From Hymenobacter sp. YIM 151858-1 (GTDB taxonomy: Bacteria; Bacteroidota; Bacteroidia; Cytophagales; Hymenobacteraceae): 64,000 nt of DNA. The DNA is taken from assembly GCF_025979705.1 (NCBI RefSeq), contig NZ_CP110137.1, positions 94,201-158,200 of the forward strand, in the 5' to 3' direction. Under the pieces are notes generated by a model. The model saw nothing but the letters and a program-made list of their open reading frames with translations, ran no database searches and had not been told where the DNA came from. Shown piece after piece: positions 52,900-61,426 of this stretch. Numbering within the stretch: position 1 is the first letter of the stretch; the number at the start of each line of letters is the position of its first letter. A program made the position numbers and the translations under genes.

Positions 52900-54285
52900 T
52901 TAGCGGCCGCGAGCTAAAATCCAGGCGCGGATCATCTCCTGGGCCTGGGGCGAAAAGGCGGGGCGCCGTTCGCCTGCCACCACGGGCCAGGTGGCTTCGT
53001 CCGCCTGAAAGAGGTGGTTGACGGCCGGGAGCTTTTTGCTTGTCACGCCGGGATTGGCGCGCAGGCCGCGGGTCAGGGCCGCCAGGTTGGCGTCAGCGTC
53101 CACGACCAGATCGGTGCCACCACTAAGCAACAGCACCGGGCAACGCACTGCCCCAAGGGCCGGCACCGGGTCAAACATCTGAGCGAAGCGCTGACGCTCC
53201 GAGGTCAGCTCGGTGGCGGCGGCTAGGGCGGCGGCTGGGCTTAAGCCCGGGTCGTCCTGCCGAAGCAGGTTGGCCACGATGGCCTGCGCCTGCTGGTTGT
53301 CGCGGGTGTGGAGCACCACGTCGAGCACGGTTTGCTGGCGCTTGACCACGGCCTCGATTTGGCCGGGTGCCAGGCCCGCGGCGCGCAGCACCTGCGTGTG
53401 CTGGGCGCGGGCCAGCTCGCGGCCGGGCAGGCCGGCCGCGGCCAGCGTCACCACGAAGGCGGGCGGCAGCGGGCGGGTGGCCGCCAGCAGGGCCGCGTTG
53501 CCGCCTTCGCCGTGGCCGACGACGCCCAGCCGGCTTAAGTCCACCTCGGGCCGGGTGCGCAGGTAATTCAGGCAAGCCTCCACGTCGCTCACGCGCTCCA
53601 GCAATGAAGGGCTCACCTGGCCGCCGGTGCTGCCCACGCCGCGGGCGTCGCAGCGGAGCACGGCGATACCGCGGCGGGTGAGAAAGTCGGCCAGCGCGCC
53701 CACGGGGCGGTACTCGCCCACGGCCGCGTCGCGGTCCAGGGCCCCGGCATCGGCCACCAGCACCACGGCGGGAAAGGGCCCCGGGCCGGGCGGCACCGTC
53801 AGCAGGCCCCCGAGCCGCAGGTCGGCGGCGGTATTGGGAAAGCCCACTTCCTCCTCGCGGTAGGGCGGGGTGAGGCGCACCTTGCCGCCGGGTGCGGCCG
53901 CCGGCGGGGCGTACCTGAGCGTCATCGCCACGGCGTAGCCGGGCTGCACCCACTGGCCGCTAAGCTGCCGGCCGTCCGGAGCCAGCTGCCCGACAAAGCG
54001 GCTAGCGGCCTCCTCGGCTACAAACGTAACCGTGTCGCCGCGCAGCTCCACGCGCACGCTCATGCGGCTGACCTTCTGCTGGGGCACGTCGAGGGTGGCA
54101 AAGTACTGGCCTCCGGTAAGCCTGACGAGGCGGAAGATAACCTCGAGCTGGCCGCCGGGCACGCGAAGCGGGCCTTGCCACAGGCCGTCGAGGGCGGGCG
54201 CTGCGGGAGCCGGCTGATCGTTAGCGCGGAGGGGGCCGACCCACAATAGCAAGCTGAGGGTTAAGAGCGGGAGGAGGGTTCTCAT
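52900..54285 (-). CDS. Secreted alpha/beta-hydrolase-fold protein lacking the nucleophile serine
   Basis: The ATG at 54285 (MRTLLPLLTLSLLLWVGPLR) gives 461 aa with a signal peptide. The N-terminal beta domain (LRVPGGQLEVIFRLVRLTGG) precedes a hydrolase domain. RCDARGVGSTGGQVSPS gives the oxyanion part; the nucleophile elbow is GVVGHGEGGNAALLAA, where GHSEGG is expected. The acid is in LLSGGTDLVVDADANLAAL and the His is in LPAVNHLFQ. Ser to Gly at the elbow should abolish normal esterase or peptidase chemistry. A non-catalytic or altered role, or a recent inactivating change, is possible. It may be cotranscribed with the receiver gene downstream. Confidence 0.85.
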   Translation of the reverse strand: MRTLLPLLTLSLLLWVGPLRANDQPAPAAPALDGLWQGPLRVPGGQLEVIFRLVRLTGGQYFATLDVPQQKVSRMSVRVELRGDTVTFVAEEAASRFVGQLAPDGRQLSGQWVQPGYAVAMTLRYAPPAAAPGGKVRLTPPYREEEVGFPNTAADLRLGGLLTVPPGPGPFPAVVLVADAGALDRDAAVGEYRPVGALADFLTRRGIAVLRCDARGVGSTGGQVSPSLLERVSDVEACLNYLRTRPEVDLSRLGVVGHGEGGNAALLAATRPLPPAFVVTLAAAGLPGRELARAQHTQVLRAAGLAPGQIEAVVKRQQTVLDVVLHTRDNQQAQAIVANLLRQDDPGLSPAAALAAATELTSERQRFAQMFDPVPALGAVRCPVLLLSGGTDLVVDADANLAALTRGLRANPGVTSKKLPAVNHLFQADEATWPVVAGERRPAFSPQAQEMIRAWILARGR

Positions 54286-54450
54286 ATGGGTGGCGAAGCC
54301 AAAAAGTGAACGGCGTGCGCGCCCCGCCGGGGGCAGGCGCCAACCAGGCCGTTGTTTACCGTACGACCCCATCTCCGGCGCGCAGGGCGAGGCGGCTGAA
54401 GCGAAAGCGGGCGGCGGCCCGGGCGCGCCGGACAGGGAACTGACTAACCG

Positions 54451-54484
54451 CCAAGCTTCCTACCTCCGCGGGTAGGAAGCTTGG
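54451..54484. terminator. Perfect 14-bp hairpin
   Basis: CCAAGCTTCCTACC (54451-54464) and its exact complement GGTAGGAAGCTTGG (54471-54484) with a 6-nt loop, 11 bp after the stop of the leftward 161-aa gene. No T-tract; terminator role inferred from position. Confidence 0.6.
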
Positions 54485-54495
54485 TGCCGCCGCGC

Positions 54496-54981
54496 TTAGC
54501 GGCGCCGCAGCGTAAATCGGCGGGACTTGGTCTGAAATGACAGCGGAGCGTCTTCGAGCATTTCCAGGCTCAGCACACGCTGGTCCGGCTCAAGGAGAAC
54601 CTCATAATCGGCCAGGCCGGCGTAGCTGCAGATCAGGCGCACCGGCTGGCCATCGGCGGGCAGGGGCAGGCGGAACATGCCGTCGGCGTTGCTGACCACC
54701 AGGTTCATGGTGCCGGCCACGCGGGCCGTCACGCCGGGTAAGGCCAATCCGTCGGCGCCGAGCGCGTAGCCGTCGAGCACGCGCGGCGCGGCGGGCTGGG
54801 CAATTGGAACCGGCGCGGCCGCGAGACGACTTGCAGGGGCCGCTTTGGCAGCGGGCCTGGCGGCTGTTTTCCCGGCCGGTGCGCCGGGTTTGGGTTTGGT
54901 GTCGGATAAACCTCTGGTCGTGGTGGCTTGGGCCGTGAGGGCAAGCAGGGAAGCAAGCAGGAAAGGGTACAAACGGGTCAT
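54496..54981 (-). CDS. Secreted carboxypeptidase-regulatory-like domain protein
   Basis: The ATG at 54981 (MTRLYPFLLASLLALTAQAT) gives 161 aa with a signal peptide. A Pro/Ala/Lys linker follows (about residues 30-65). The rest is a CarboxypepD_reg-like beta-sandwich (VLDGYALGADGLALPGVTAR; TMNLVVSNADGMFRLPLPAD; VRLICSYAGLADYEVLLEPD). It ends with a basic tail (FQTKSRRFTLRRR). Such domains occur at the start of SusC/TonB receptors; here one stands alone, presumably in the periplasm. Leftward. Confidence 0.75.
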   Translation of the reverse strand: MTRLYPFLLASLLALTAQATTTRGLSDTKPKPGAPAGKTAARPAAKAAPASRLAAAPVPIAQPAAPRVLDGYALGADGLALPGVTARVAGTMNLVVSNADGMFRLPLPADGQPVRLICSYAGLADYEVLLEPDQRVLSLEMLEDAPLSFQTKSRRFTLRRR

Positions 54982-55026
54982 GGCAAGGAAAAGCAACAGG
55001 CGAACAGAAGGGGGATCAGCACGGGG

Positions 55027-55419
55027 CTAGCGACGGAGGGCGACGGCGGCGGCAGGTACCTCGGCGGGCTGCCGCTCGCGCAGCAGCTGAAAGGCGTTGA
55101 ACTGCCCGGCGCTTAGCCAGGGGCGCAACGCGGCGGCGTAGCGGGCTTCGGCGCGGGCGTAGTCGGCCGGCGTGGCGGCGGGGCGAGCGGCGAGCGAGTC
55201 GAAAGCGGCCAGCTGCTGGCGGGTGCAGCGGTGTACGGGGCGGAACTGGTGGGGCAGCAGGCGCAGTCTGTTGGTGAGATAGCGGGTGTATTCCACGGCG
55301 CGCTTGGCCGGGGTGGAGGCGGCGGGACCGGGCGCGGCTGAGAGGCGTACGAACGCGCCGAGCAGCAGCAGCAGCGTGAAGGCGAGGTAGTAACGAAAGC
55401 GGGGCGAAGCGTTGAGCAT
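55027..55419 (-). CDS. Hypothetical membrane-anchored protein
   Basis: The ATG at 55419 (MLNASPRFRYYLAFTLLLLL) gives 130 aa with one N-terminal hydrophobic segment (signal or anchor). The rest is helical and Arg-rich (AVEYTRYLTNRLRLLPHQFR; AEARYAAALRPWLSAGQFNA). The pattern resembles the small RpoE/anti-sigma-linked helical proteins of Bacteroidota, but nothing definite. It is divergent from the LytTR regulator gene and upstream of the 161-aa gene on the same strand. Confidence 0.65.
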   Translation of the reverse strand: MLNASPRFRYYLAFTLLLLLGAFVRLSAAPGPAASTPAKRAVEYTRYLTNRLRLLPHQFRPVHRCTRQQLAAFDSLAARPAATPADYARAEARYAAALRPWLSAGQFNAFQLLRERQPAEVPAAAVALRR

Positions 55420-55652
55420 GGCGTCGGAGACGTGTCGGATGATTGAACGGTTCAAACTTACCGGGCCCCGCGGGCCGCTGCCGGCCGATTGCCTCAACCC
55501 CGGCATTTCTTGAGCGAACTGGCGCTTTGGCTGCACGAAGCCCGGCGCGGCGGGCGGAGTTGGACCACAACCCCGCAGCCCCTATTTTTAGCGGATGCTA
55601 CTTGGGGCCGCCCGCCCCGCCGCCCGCCGCCCGGCGGCTTTGCCTGCCTGCC

Positions 55653-56384
55653 ATGCCCGACTCCGCCCCCCTTCGCTGCATCGTCGTCGACGACAACGCC
55701 CTCAACCGCCTTACGCTCGAGCAGTTCGTGCGCCTCACCGAAGGGCTGGAGCTGCTGGCCTCCTTGCCCGACGCGGTGCCGCTGCTTGCGCGGCTACAGG
55801 AAGAGCCGCGCCCCGACCTGCTGCTGCTCGACATCGAAATGCCCCACCTGTCGGGGCTGGAGCTGGTGCGCCTGTTGCCCCAGCCCGCGCCGGCCGTGGT
55901 GCTGGTGACCTCGCACGCGGAGTTTGCCGTCGACGCCTTTGCCATGCCCGTAGCGGACTACCTGCTAAAGCCGCTGGACTACGCCCGCTTTTTGCAGGCC
56001 ATCGATCGGGTGCGCGGGCAGCGCCGCGCCGCCGAGCCCCGGGGCGAGGTGCAGCCCGCCGCCCCCGACGACCAGCACTTGTTTATCAAAACCAATAACA
56101 AGCTCGTGCGCGTGGACTTTGCCGACGTGCTCTACCTCGAAGCCATGTCGGCCTACTCTCAGATCGTGACGGCGGCCGGGCGCAAGCACATCGTGCTGGG
56201 CACCCTTAAATCCCTGGAAGAGCGCCTGCCCTTCGCGCACTTTTTGCGCGTGCACCGTTCCTATATCGTAAACCTGCGGCAGGTGGAGGGCCTGGAGGAC
56301 GGCTGCCTGCAGCTGGGCCCGCACGAAGTGCCCATCGGCAAAAGCTACGAAGCCGCCTTGATGGGGCGGCTGCGCAACCTTTAA
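55653..56384 (+). CDS. LytTR-family response regulator
   Basis: The ATG at 55653 (MPDSAPLRCIVVDDNALNRL) gives 243 aa. The receiver has the acidic pair (VVDDN), the phospho-Asp (LLLLDIEMPHLSGLELVRLL), Thr in VVLVTSHAEF and Lys in ADYLLKPLDYARF. The LytTR DNA-binding domain occupies residues about 145-243 (FIKTNNKLVRVDFADVLYLE; KHIVLGTLKSLEERLPF; FLRVHRSYIVNLRQVEGLED). Its partner is normally a LytS/YehU-type membrane kinase, which is not adjacent. The receiver is clearly paralogous to the lone receiver protein at 52464. Confidence 0.93.
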   Translation: MPDSAPLRCIVVDDNALNRLTLEQFVRLTEGLELLASLPDAVPLLARLQEEPRPDLLLLDIEMPHLSGLELVRLLPQPAPAVVLVTSHAEFAVDAFAMPVADYLLKPLDYARFLQAIDRVRGQRRAAEPRGEVQPAAPDDQHLFIKTNNKLVRVDFADVLYLEAMSAYSQIVTAAGRKHIVLGTLKSLEERLPFAHFLRVHRSYIVNLRQVEGLEDGCLQLGPHEVPIGKSYEAALMGRLRNL

Positions 56385-56394
56385 GCGGGGCGCA

Positions 56395-56686
56395 CAGGTG
56401 CTGGTCAGCAACAGGGCGGACAGCCAGCGAACCAAGTGAAATGATTGGCGCCCGTCAAAGGCCGTAAAGCCGACATACGCCATCAGTTGCGCCTGGTGGT
56501 CGTGCAAGGTATTCGGCTGGGGGTACCGGTCGTCCCAGAATGCCAGGGGTAGGCGAAGCTGCTGGGCCAGGGAGTGCACGTCTTGGGTGCGGAGGTAGAA
56601 GAACCGGGCGAATTGCTTAAGGTTGGGGCGGCGTGGTAACGCCCGTAGCGGCCGGCCTGCTCGTCGCTGAGGAATGCCACGGGCAT
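56395..56686 (-). pseudogene. Remnant of a Tn3-family transposase N-terminus (DUF4158-like)
   Basis: Leftward from an ATG at 56686 the sequence reads MPVAFLSDEQAGRYGRYH. After a shift near 56635 it reads NLKQFARFFYLRTQDV, then SLAQQLRLPLAFWDDRYPQP and NTLHDHQAQLMAYVGFTAFD. This is the DUF4158 start of Tn3-family transposases (family pattern MPVxFLTDEQ..RYGR, LARYFxL, HxxxIxxYLGF), with the central block carrying the RLGFALQL motif deleted. The catalytic DDE part is absent. It marks a past Tn3-type insertion, and the serine recombinase at 34179 is the other enzyme class typical of such transposons. Confidence 0.6.
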
Positions 56687-56798
56687 GGGGCAAGTGGTAG
56701 CCGGCCCCGCCCGCAGCTGGGGCACATGGGGGCTGGTTCAAGCAGGCAATCAGGCAGCGGTTGGCGTAGCCCCGGCGCGCACCGAGGGACTTTGCGGG

Positions 56799-58127
56799 CT
56801 AGTGAATAACCGGGGAAGAGGGTGGCGTTTTCCGGGTAAAGAGAAGCACATCCGGAAAAACCGGTGCCGAATCACGGGCAGGAGCACCCGCGCTAGTCAG
56901 CATGGAGCACGACATGCGGCGGAGAATGACCACCGCTGAAAGTACGGTGAGCCCGCCAATGGCAGCCAGCGCCGCCCCCAAGCCAAAGGCATCGGCCAGC
57001 ACGCCGGTCAGCAGCGCCCCGATGGCGTAGCCCGCGTCGCGCCAGAAGCGGAAGATGCCCACGCTGCGGGCCCGCTGCGGCAGTGGTGCGTGCTCGGCCA
57101 CCGCCGCCAGAAACGTGGGATACACCAGCGCCGTGCCCGCGCCCAGCAGCGCCCCCAGCACCAGAAACGCCGGGTACCCGTCGGTGAACAGCATGGCCAG
57201 CAGCACCCCGCCTTGCAGCAGCATTCCCCCAAAGAGCAGTTCTTTCTTGCAGTAGCGGTCGGCCAGCGGCCCGGTCACGAGCTGGCCCAGGCCCCACACG
57301 GCCGGGTACACCGCCGCCACGGTGCCGATCTGCGACAGGGGGAAGCCTTTGCTGGCGAGCAGCAGGGGCAGCAGGCCCCAGACCATGCCGTCGTTGAGGT
57401 TGTTGACCAGCCCGGCCTGGGTGACCGAGCCGAGGTTGGGGTGGCGCCAGGTCACGTCCCAGAACGAGAGCGGCGGGCCCGTGGGCCCGGCCGGGGACTG
57501 AGCGGCTTCCAGCGCCACGTGGTGCTTGGTGTCGCGCACGAAGAGGGAGCTGAGCAAACCCAGCCCGGCCAGCGCCAGGCCCAGGTAAAACGGGTAGGGC
57601 CGCAGGCCGTACTCGGTGGCCAGCCAACCCGAGGCAAAGGCCGCGGCGGCCACGGCCAGGTAGCCCGCCGACTCGTTCAGGCCCAGGGCCAGCCCGCGCT
57701 GCTTGGGGCCGACCAAATCAATTTTCATGACCACGGTGCTCGACCAGGCCAAACCCTGGTTCAGGCCCAGCAGCACGTTGGCGGCAATCACCCAGCCCCA
57801 GGACGGCGCCCAGAGCAGCAGCAGCGGCACGGGCAGGCCCAGCAGCCAGCCGATGAGCAGCAGGTTTTTGCGCCCCACGCGCAAGGCCCAGGCCCCGGCG
57901 TAGTAGTTGGCCGCGGCTTTGATGAGGCCGAACACCACGATGAAGGACAGGATAGCCGAGCGGGCCGCCAGGTGAAACTCCTGCTCCGCCAGCTGCGGCA
58001 GAATGGTGCGTTCCAGCCCCACCATGCCGCCCACAAAGGCGTTGACCAACACCAGCAGGGCAAATTGGGGCCCGTTTTCGCGCAAGCCCAGGCGCGTTGG
58101 TGGGGTTGGGTTGGTTAGCGGAGCCAT
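56799..58127 (-). CDS. MFS transporter
   Basis: A 442-aa protein with about 12 transmembrane segments (ALLVLVNAFVGGMVGLERTI; LLIGWLLGLPVPLLLLWAPS; ANVLLGLNQGLAWSSTVVMK). The major-facilitator loop motif is near AGAWALRVGRKNLLLIGW. It follows the ArsR-rhodanese regulator by 11 bp on the same strand, so it should be controlled by it. By this context it may export a sulfur compound or metal oxyanion; substrate unknown. The C-terminus (SSPVIH) runs into the Tn3 remnant region. Confidence 0.88.
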   Translation of the reverse strand: MAPLTNPTPPTRLGLRENGPQFALLVLVNAFVGGMVGLERTILPQLAEQEFHLAARSAILSFIVVFGLIKAAANYYAGAWALRVGRKNLLLIGWLLGLPVPLLLLWAPSWGWVIAANVLLGLNQGLAWSSTVVMKIDLVGPKQRGLALGLNESAGYLAVAAAAFASGWLATEYGLRPYPFYLGLALAGLGLLSSLFVRDTKHHVALEAAQSPAGPTGPPLSFWDVTWRHPNLGSVTQAGLVNNLNDGMVWGLLPLLLASKGFPLSQIGTVAAVYPAVWGLGQLVTGPLADRYCKKELLFGGMLLQGGVLLAMLFTDGYPAFLVLGALLGAGTALVYPTFLAAVAEHAPLPQRARSVGIFRFWRDAGYAIGALLTGVLADAFGLGAALAAIGGLTVLSAVVILRRMSCSMLTSAGAPARDSAPVFPDVLLFTRKTPPSSPVIH

Positions 58128-58138
58128 GGGCGCAGGGG

Positions 58139-58801
58139 TTAAGCGAGTTCGTAGGGCAGGTTGCGGTGCTTCCAGTCGGGAAAGCCTTCCTCCAGCCGCT
58201 GGGCCACGTACCCCCGCGCGGTCAGCAGCTGCACGGCCTCGTCGGCAAACACGCAGAACGGACCGCGGCAGTACGCGACAACGGGGCTGGTGCGCGGCAG
58301 CTCTTGCAGGCGGCTCAGCAGCTCCTCTAGGGGCGTGGACAGGGCCTGGGGCAGGTGGCCCTGGTTGTATTCCTGGCGGGGGCGCACGTCCAGCAGCACC
58401 ACGCCTTCTTCCGCGAGCTTGCCCAGCAGCTCGTCAATGGTCACGGTTTGCAGCACGTCGCGCTGCCGGCGAAAATCCTGGACCACGCGGGCAATGCTCG
58501 CTTGCCGGGTCAGGCCGTAGGTGCGCAACAGCTGCCACGCGGCGTAGACATCGGGGTTGGCGAGGCGGTAGCGCAGGTAGTGGCCGTCGCGCTGGGCGCT
58601 GACCAGCTGCACACCCTTGAGCACTTGCAGGTGCTGGGAGGCGTTGGCGACCGACAGGCCCGTTTCGCGGGCAATGTCTTCGACGGCAAACTCCCCTTGG
58701 GCCAGCAAATCCACGATTTCCAGGCGGCGAGGGTTGGCCAGGGCTTTGGTCAGGTCGGCCAACTGGCCGTAAACCGCGTCTTTGAAAGCTCTTTTTTCCA
58801 T
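58139..58801 (-). CDS. ArsR-type repressor fused to a rhodanese domain
   Basis: The ATG at 58801 (MEKRAFKDAVYGQLADLTKA) gives 220 aa. Residues 12-95 are a winged helix of ArsR/SmtB type (LANPRRLEIVDLLAQGEFAV; ARETGLSVANASQHLQVLKG). Residues 120-220 are a rhodanese with active loop CRGPFC (Cys178, Cys183). No Cys lies in the ArsR part, so sensing is likely to use the rhodanese Cys pair, by persulfide or di-/tetrasulfide formation. It probably represses its own operon with the MFS gene. A perfect 24-bp dyad lies 43 bp upstream. Confidence 0.92.
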   Translation of the reverse strand: MEKRAFKDAVYGQLADLTKALANPRRLEIVDLLAQGEFAVEDIARETGLSVANASQHLQVLKGVQLVSAQRDGHYLRYRLANPDVYAAWQLLRTYGLTRQASIARVVQDFRRQRDVLQTVTIDELLGKLAEEGVVLLDVRPRQEYNQGHLPQALSTPLEELLSRLQELPRTSPVVAYCRGPFCVFADEAVQLLTARGYVAQRLEEGFPDWKHRNLPYELA

Positions 58802-58843
58802 GATTGCGACAAGGCTCGCGGCAAAGCTAGCTGGGTTGTTCAA

Positions 58844-58867
58844 TTATTCAATAAACTCATTGAATAA
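58844..58867. promoter_or_regulatory. Perfect dyad operator of the ArsR-rhodanese regulator
   Basis: TTATTCAAT (58844-58852) and its exact complement ATTGAATAA (58859-58867) with a 6-nt spacer. An extra half TTCAAT lies at 58839-58844. The two ATTCAA/TTGAAT halves have the length and AT-rich form of ArsR-family operators. It stands 43 bp before the regulator ATG, overlapping the expected promoter, so autorepression is likely. Confidence 0.8.
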
Positions 58868-58936
58868 AGGGTTATACCTCTCTTCATCGACTTGACTAGC
58901 CTACGTCGCCTGAATTGCCGCTACCCGGGGACTAGC

Positions 58937-60369
58937 TTAAAACCCGTAATCCATTGCTAGGGTCAGGTGCTGCAGGTCGACTTTGTTCACCGCCCGCGTC
59001 GGCTGATAGGTGGACCGTTCCGCGCCCCACTTGGCCACCAGCAGCGTGCCCAGGCGCAGCCCCTGCGCCGCGCCAGTGAAGGCGGGGGTGACACTCAGGT
59101 TGAGTTGGTGGAAATCGGGCAGGCTGTACTTGTTGAGCCGGACCTGCTGCGACAGGTTGAAATAGCCGCAGCCCGCTTCCAACCGGGGGCGGTGAGGCCG
59201 CTGCCAGGCCGCGGTGGTTTTCAAGGCGTGCACGTCGCCGGCGCCTTCAATACGCTCCCGGGGCAGGGTGGTGTCGAAGGGCTCCCGCCCCCACTCGCGG
59301 GGGAACAGGTAGCGCCCATGGGCTGTCAGGCGGGTGTACTGCGGGGCCAGCTGCCAAGCCTGCTATTGATACCTCACGCGCCCACTCAGGGCCCGGGCCT
59401 GCTCCCCGGGCTCGAGGTAGCGTTGGCTCACCGGCTGGGGGCGTGGCCCGTGACCAGGCCATGCTGCCAGAGCAGCAGGCTGCTGGCCGTCCAGGTGCTG
59501 GCCGGGCGGGGAAAGGCCACGGTGCTTTCCAGCAGGCTGGTGGCCAGCAGGTGGTCAGCGAAGTACTGCCAGGCCTGCACCGAGCCGCCGCGGCCCAGGG
59601 TGCGGCGCAGGCCCAGCACGGCCAGCCCGTGGGTAGGCACGTGCCCGAGGTAGTTGGCCCGGCTGCTGTCGGGGCCACGCCCATGGAGTAGCGCCCCACG
59701 GATTCGCCGAGCCGGTACCAGCGATCCGTAGAGCGCGGGGCGACATGCGTCAGCCAGCCGCCCTGTAGCGTAGTGGCTTGGCCGACCTTGCCCACCGCCC
59801 ACAGGCCCTGCACGAAGTTGGGGCTCAGGCGCGAGTCTTGGGCGTTGAGCAGGGGCGTGTCCAGCCGCTGCCGGCCGTAGGTGAGGTGGAGGCCCGACCG
59901 GGGTTGCCAGCGCACCCACAGCTCTTCCACCTGGTGCAACATTTCGCGGTGGTGGGGGTGTTCCAGGTCGAAGAGGCTCAGCTCGTAGCGGCTTTCCGGG
60001 CGACCCGGCTCGGCGGCCAGCGCACTGTAATACAGGTTTTTTTAAAAAGAAGCCTTCCACGCCCAGTTGCAGGCCGTGCCAGGTCTTGGTTTCGTAGCCC
60101 AGCCCCGCCCCGACGCCGTGGGCGTAATAGTCCGGCGCTGCGCCGCGGTTGCGCGTGGCCATGAACACGGAGCGCACGTGGGCCCGGAACTCCCCCTTTC
60201 GCAAGGCCTGGGCCAGGGACCGGGCTGCCGTCGAATCCGCTGCTTCCTCTCCTGCAGGGGCCGGAGCGTGAGCCATCGGGTGCCGCAACGTATCGGGCCG
60301 TACGGATTGGGCAAGACTGGGCCGGGCGCCGGCCAGCAGCGCGGCGCCCGGCAGAAACCAGCGAATCAT
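58937..60369 (-). pseudogene. Outer-membrane porin gene broken by three indels and an amber codon
   Basis: The ATG at 60369 gives a signal peptide (MIRWFLPGAALLAGARPSLA) and a beta-barrel start (FRAHVRSVFMATRNRGAAPD; GAGLGYETKTWHGLQLGVEG). The frame shifts at T7 (60037-60043), continuing LFDLEHPHHREMLHQVEELW. It shifts again at G4 (59671-59674), continuing YLGHVPTHGLAVLGLRRTLG, and at G5 (59437-59441). A TAG stands at 59363-59365, and the barrel ends NKVDLQHLTLAMDYGF. It has the OprD-like porin pattern of Bacteroidota. All indels are in homopolymers, so sequencing error is possible, but the amber needs a substitution. It lies in the sulfur island. Confidence 0.75.
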
Positions 60370-60408
60370 AGAAACGGGAAAGGGAACCGGAAGCCGGGCA
60401 GAGAAAGG

Positions 60409-60819
60409 TTAGTGAGGCAGCTTTTCACGCAGGGCGCTGTAGGTCCAGGTGCCGGCCAGCGCGGCCAGAATCAGTACTGCGGCCGAGGCCACGCCGCTGC
60501 CCAACTGGGCAAACAGGGGGCCCGGACACGCCCCGGTCAGGGCCCAGCCCAGCCCGAAGATGATGCCGCCAATCCAGGTGCCGTGGTTGTACTTCTTGTC
60601 GGCGAGGGTGATGGTCTCGCCGTTAATGGTCTTGACGTGGTTGCGCTTAATGAGCTGGATGGACACCAGCCCCACCAGAATGGCCGAGCCAATGATGCCG
60701 TACATGTGGAACGACTGGAAGCGGAACATCTCCTGGATACGGAACCAGCTGATGACTTCGCTTTTGGTCAGGATGAGGCCAAACCACACGCCCAGCACCA
60801 GGTATTTCAGATTTTTCAT
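60409..60819 (-). CDS. YeeE/YedE-type membrane protein (DUF6691, half-transporter 2)
   Basis: A 136-aa protein with four transmembrane segments (YLVLGVWFGLILTKSEVISW; YGIIGSAILVGLVSIQLIKR; WIGGIIFGLGWALTGACPGP; ASAAVLILAALAGTWTYSAL). The motif GWALTGACPGPLFAQLGSG contains the conserved Cys of the family. With the partner gene 12 bp upstream it corresponds to the two halves of a YeeE (TsuA)-type thiosulfate or sulfur-ion permease (PmpA/PmpB-like). It likely moves sulfur across the inner membrane for the rhodaneses nearby. Confidence 0.85.
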   Translation of the reverse strand: MKNLKYLVLGVWFGLILTKSEVISWFRIQEMFRFQSFHMYGIIGSAILVGLVSIQLIKRNHVKTINGETITLADKKYNHGTWIGGIIFGLGWALTGACPGPLFAQLGSGVASAAVLILAALAGTWTYSALREKLPH

Positions 60820-60831
60820 GGAGCAGGCAGG

Positions 60832-61392
60832 TTAAAACATCAGCGGATAAAACACCCAGGTCGTCAGCAGGCCGCCCACGAAGAAGCCGATAACGGCCAC
60901 CAGCGACACCCACTGCAGGTTGGAGAGGCCCGAGATGGCGTGGCCCGAGGTGCAGCCCCCGGCGTAGCGGGTGCCGAAGCCGACCAGAAAGCCGCCGAGC
61001 ACCAGGAACACCCAGCCTTTCCAGTTCGAAAGGTTTTCGAGGGCAAACAGCTCCTGGGGCAGCAAGCCCGAGAAGTCGGTCAGGCCCATCTGGGCCTGCA
61101 GGTCGCGCACCGTTTCGGCCGATATGGCAATGGTTTCGGGGTGGCCCAGCACCCGGTAGCCCAGGAAGCCGCCCAGGCCGATGCCGAGCACAAAGAACAG
61201 GTTCCAGAGTTCGGCGCGCCAGTTGTATTGCAGGAAGGGAATATTGGCGGGCACGCAGGCCGCGCACACGTGGCGCAGCGAAGAGCTGATGCCCAGGGCC
61301 TTGTTGCCGATGAGCAGCAGCGCCGGTACGGCCAGACCGATGAGCGGCCCGGCCACGTACCAAGGCCAGGGCTGGCGAAGGAGGTCAAGCAT
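60832..61392 (-). CDS. YeeE/YedE-type membrane protein (half-transporter 1)
   Basis: A 186-aa protein with about five transmembrane segments ([80 protein letters not shown]). The family motif [18 protein letters not shown] carries the Cys used for thiosulfate or sulfur relay. An extra [14 protein letters not shown] segment has two Cys. It is followed 12 bp later by the second half, and preceded by a secreted rhodanese gene (34 bp). The two halves probably assemble into one sulfur permease. Confidence 0.88.
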   Translation of the reverse strand: MLDLLRQPWPWYVAGPLIGLAVPALLLIGNKALGISSSLRHVCAACVPANIPFLQYNWRAELWNLFFVLGIGLGGFLGYRVLGHPETIAISAETVRDLQAQMGLTDFSGLLPQELFALENLSNWKGWVFLVLGGFLVGFGTRYAGGCTSGHAISGLSNLQWVSLVAVIGFFVGGLLTTWVFYPLMF

Positions 61393-61426
61393 GAAGCGGA
61401 AGCGTTAAGGAAGAATACGGAGCGTG

